This document shows positions 44,433-44,989 of a stretch of 44,989 nt of DNA, one piece after another. Below the pieces are notes generated by a model that did no database searches, was not told the origin of the DNA, and was given only the letters and a program-made list of their open reading frames with translations. The stretch spans positions 1-44,989 of the forward strand of contig JAGAQZ010000050.1 in the NCBI GenBank assembly GCA_017622505.1, read 5' to 3'. The stretch comes from Lachnospiraceae bacterium (GTDB taxonomy: Bacteria > Bacillota > Clostridia > Lachnospirales > Lachnospiraceae). How positions within the stretch are numbered: position 1 is the first letter of the stretch; every line of letters begins with the position of its first letter. Both the position numbers and the translations under genes were made by a program.

Positions 44433-44989
44433 ATGGATACAACAAAGAAAGCATTGTCATCAGACGAATTACTTGAAAAGATATTTTACTATATGGAGAG
44501 ACTTTTTGAAGAAAAGGAACTTTCCGAAACCTTACACCTTCTCACCGATTTAGGTAAAACCCTGGTGAATTCAGACCGTGCAAGTTTCTGGTTCTGGGAT
44601 AAAAAGAATCATCAGATTTGGACTTTGGCCGCTTTGGATATCAGCAAGATTACCATTCCCGAAAATACCGGTTTGGTGGGGGCTTCCATTATGAACAACG
44701 AATTGCTGGTAATCAACGACCCGTACAACGATCCCCGTTTCAACAGCGACGTAGATAAAAGTTCCGGTTATGTAACCAAATCCATTCTTACCGTACCTGT
44801 TACCAATTCGGAAGGTAAGGTAATCGGTGCTTATCAGGCCGTGAATAAATTAGATGAAGACGGCAACGACTCTGCTTTCACTGAAGCAGATATTAAGCGT
44901 ATAAAACTCGCAACCGCATTCTGCGGAAGAACATTGGAATCACATCTTCTTTACAGCGAAGCTACAGAAGATCAGCTGACAGGTTTAAA
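44433..44989 (+). CDS. GAF domain protein, probable diguanylate cyclase (cut by the window end)
   Basis: The first 185 residues are present. A GAF domain runs from about residue 30 to 165 (TDLGKTLVNSDRASFWFWDKKN, GLVGASIMNNELLVINDPYNDPRF, SILTVPVTNSEGKVIGAYQAVNK). The last residues, YSEATEDQLTGLK, are the typical entry to a GGDEF domain (DxLTGLxNR). So it should make cyclic di-GMP in response to a small molecule or redox signal; the catalytic GGDEF motif itself lies outside the window. AAGGGG precedes the ATG. It is divergent from the CHASE2 cyclase. Confidence 0.8.
   Translation, partial: MDTTKKALSSDELLEKIFYYMERLFEEKELSETLHLLTDLGKTLVNSDRASFWFWDKKNHQIWTLAALDISKITIPENTGLVGASIMNNELLVINDPYNDPRFNSDVDKSSGYVTKSILTVPVTNSEGKVIGAYQAVNKLDEDGNDSAFTEADIKRIKLATAFCGRTLESHLLYSEATEDQLTGL

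Noticed and set aside
1-44989. CRISPR arrays, tRNA or rRNA genes, insertion sequences, prophage genes
   Set aside because: No regular repeat-spacer pattern, no tRNA or rRNA-like stretches and no transposase or integrase motifs were found by reading.

Overview
This 45-kb window looks like chromosomal core DNA of a spore-forming, low-to-mid GC Firmicute, most likely a Lachnospiraceae (Clostridia) species. That placement is inferred from gene content: spoVAD and spoVAE, strong AGGAGG-type ribosome binding sites, a clostridial-type threonine operon, GlnRS, DUF1653 and DUF2225 proteins, and a UPF0735 ACT protein. I saw no phage, insertion sequence, CRISPR array, rRNA or tRNA.

Layout. 1-3.2 kb (minus): threonine-branch operon: ACT regulator, homoserine dehydrogenase, a phosphoglycerate-mutase-like protein probably acting as homoserine kinase, and the start of aspartokinase. 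3.2-9.3 kb: TetR regulator, YtxH-like protein, DUF2225 zinc-ribbon protein, glutaminyl-tRNA synthetase, a 500-bp imperfect palindrome, a DHH phosphoesterase and a small membrane protein. 9.4-11.3 kb (plus): an asparagine synthetase whose glutaminase cysteine is replaced by serine. 11.4-20 kb (minus): repeat-bearing DUF1189-like membrane protein, DUF362 protein, ECF S component, YbaK, MutY, DUF1653 protein, HolA, a structured intergenic element, and the purine permease/apt pair. 20.1-26.2 kb (minus): comEA, OmpR-type response regulator, histidine kinase, GerMN lipoprotein and comEC in one run. 26.2-33.9 kb: small DMT transporter, an orphan solute-binding protein, the argD-argB-argJ-GNAT operon (minus) and divergent argG (plus), separated by a 356-bp control region with repeated ARG-box-like operators. 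33.9-35 kb: DUF1294 protein and an orphan LytTR response regulator. 35-40.2 kb (minus): spoVAE and spoVAD separated by a glucose-family PTS permease and an EamA transporter. 40.4-45 kb: a 75-residue protein, histidine phosphatase, BirA, a CHASE2 adenylate/guanylate cyclase, and a divergent GAF-GGDEF gene cut by the window end.

How it works together. Most genes serve amino-acid supply (threonine, arginine, asparagine), tRNA charging and editing, DNA repair and replication, purine salvage, and signalling by two-component systems and cyclic nucleotides. The items most worth a second look are the palindrome at 7253-7755, the palindrome-rich element at 17974-18117, the two-component/GerMN module inside the competence genes, the glutaminase-dead asparagine synthetase, the looped-looking arg operator array, and the split spoVA locus with a sigma-G-like promoter. 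All functional calls come from reading motifs; no database search was run.
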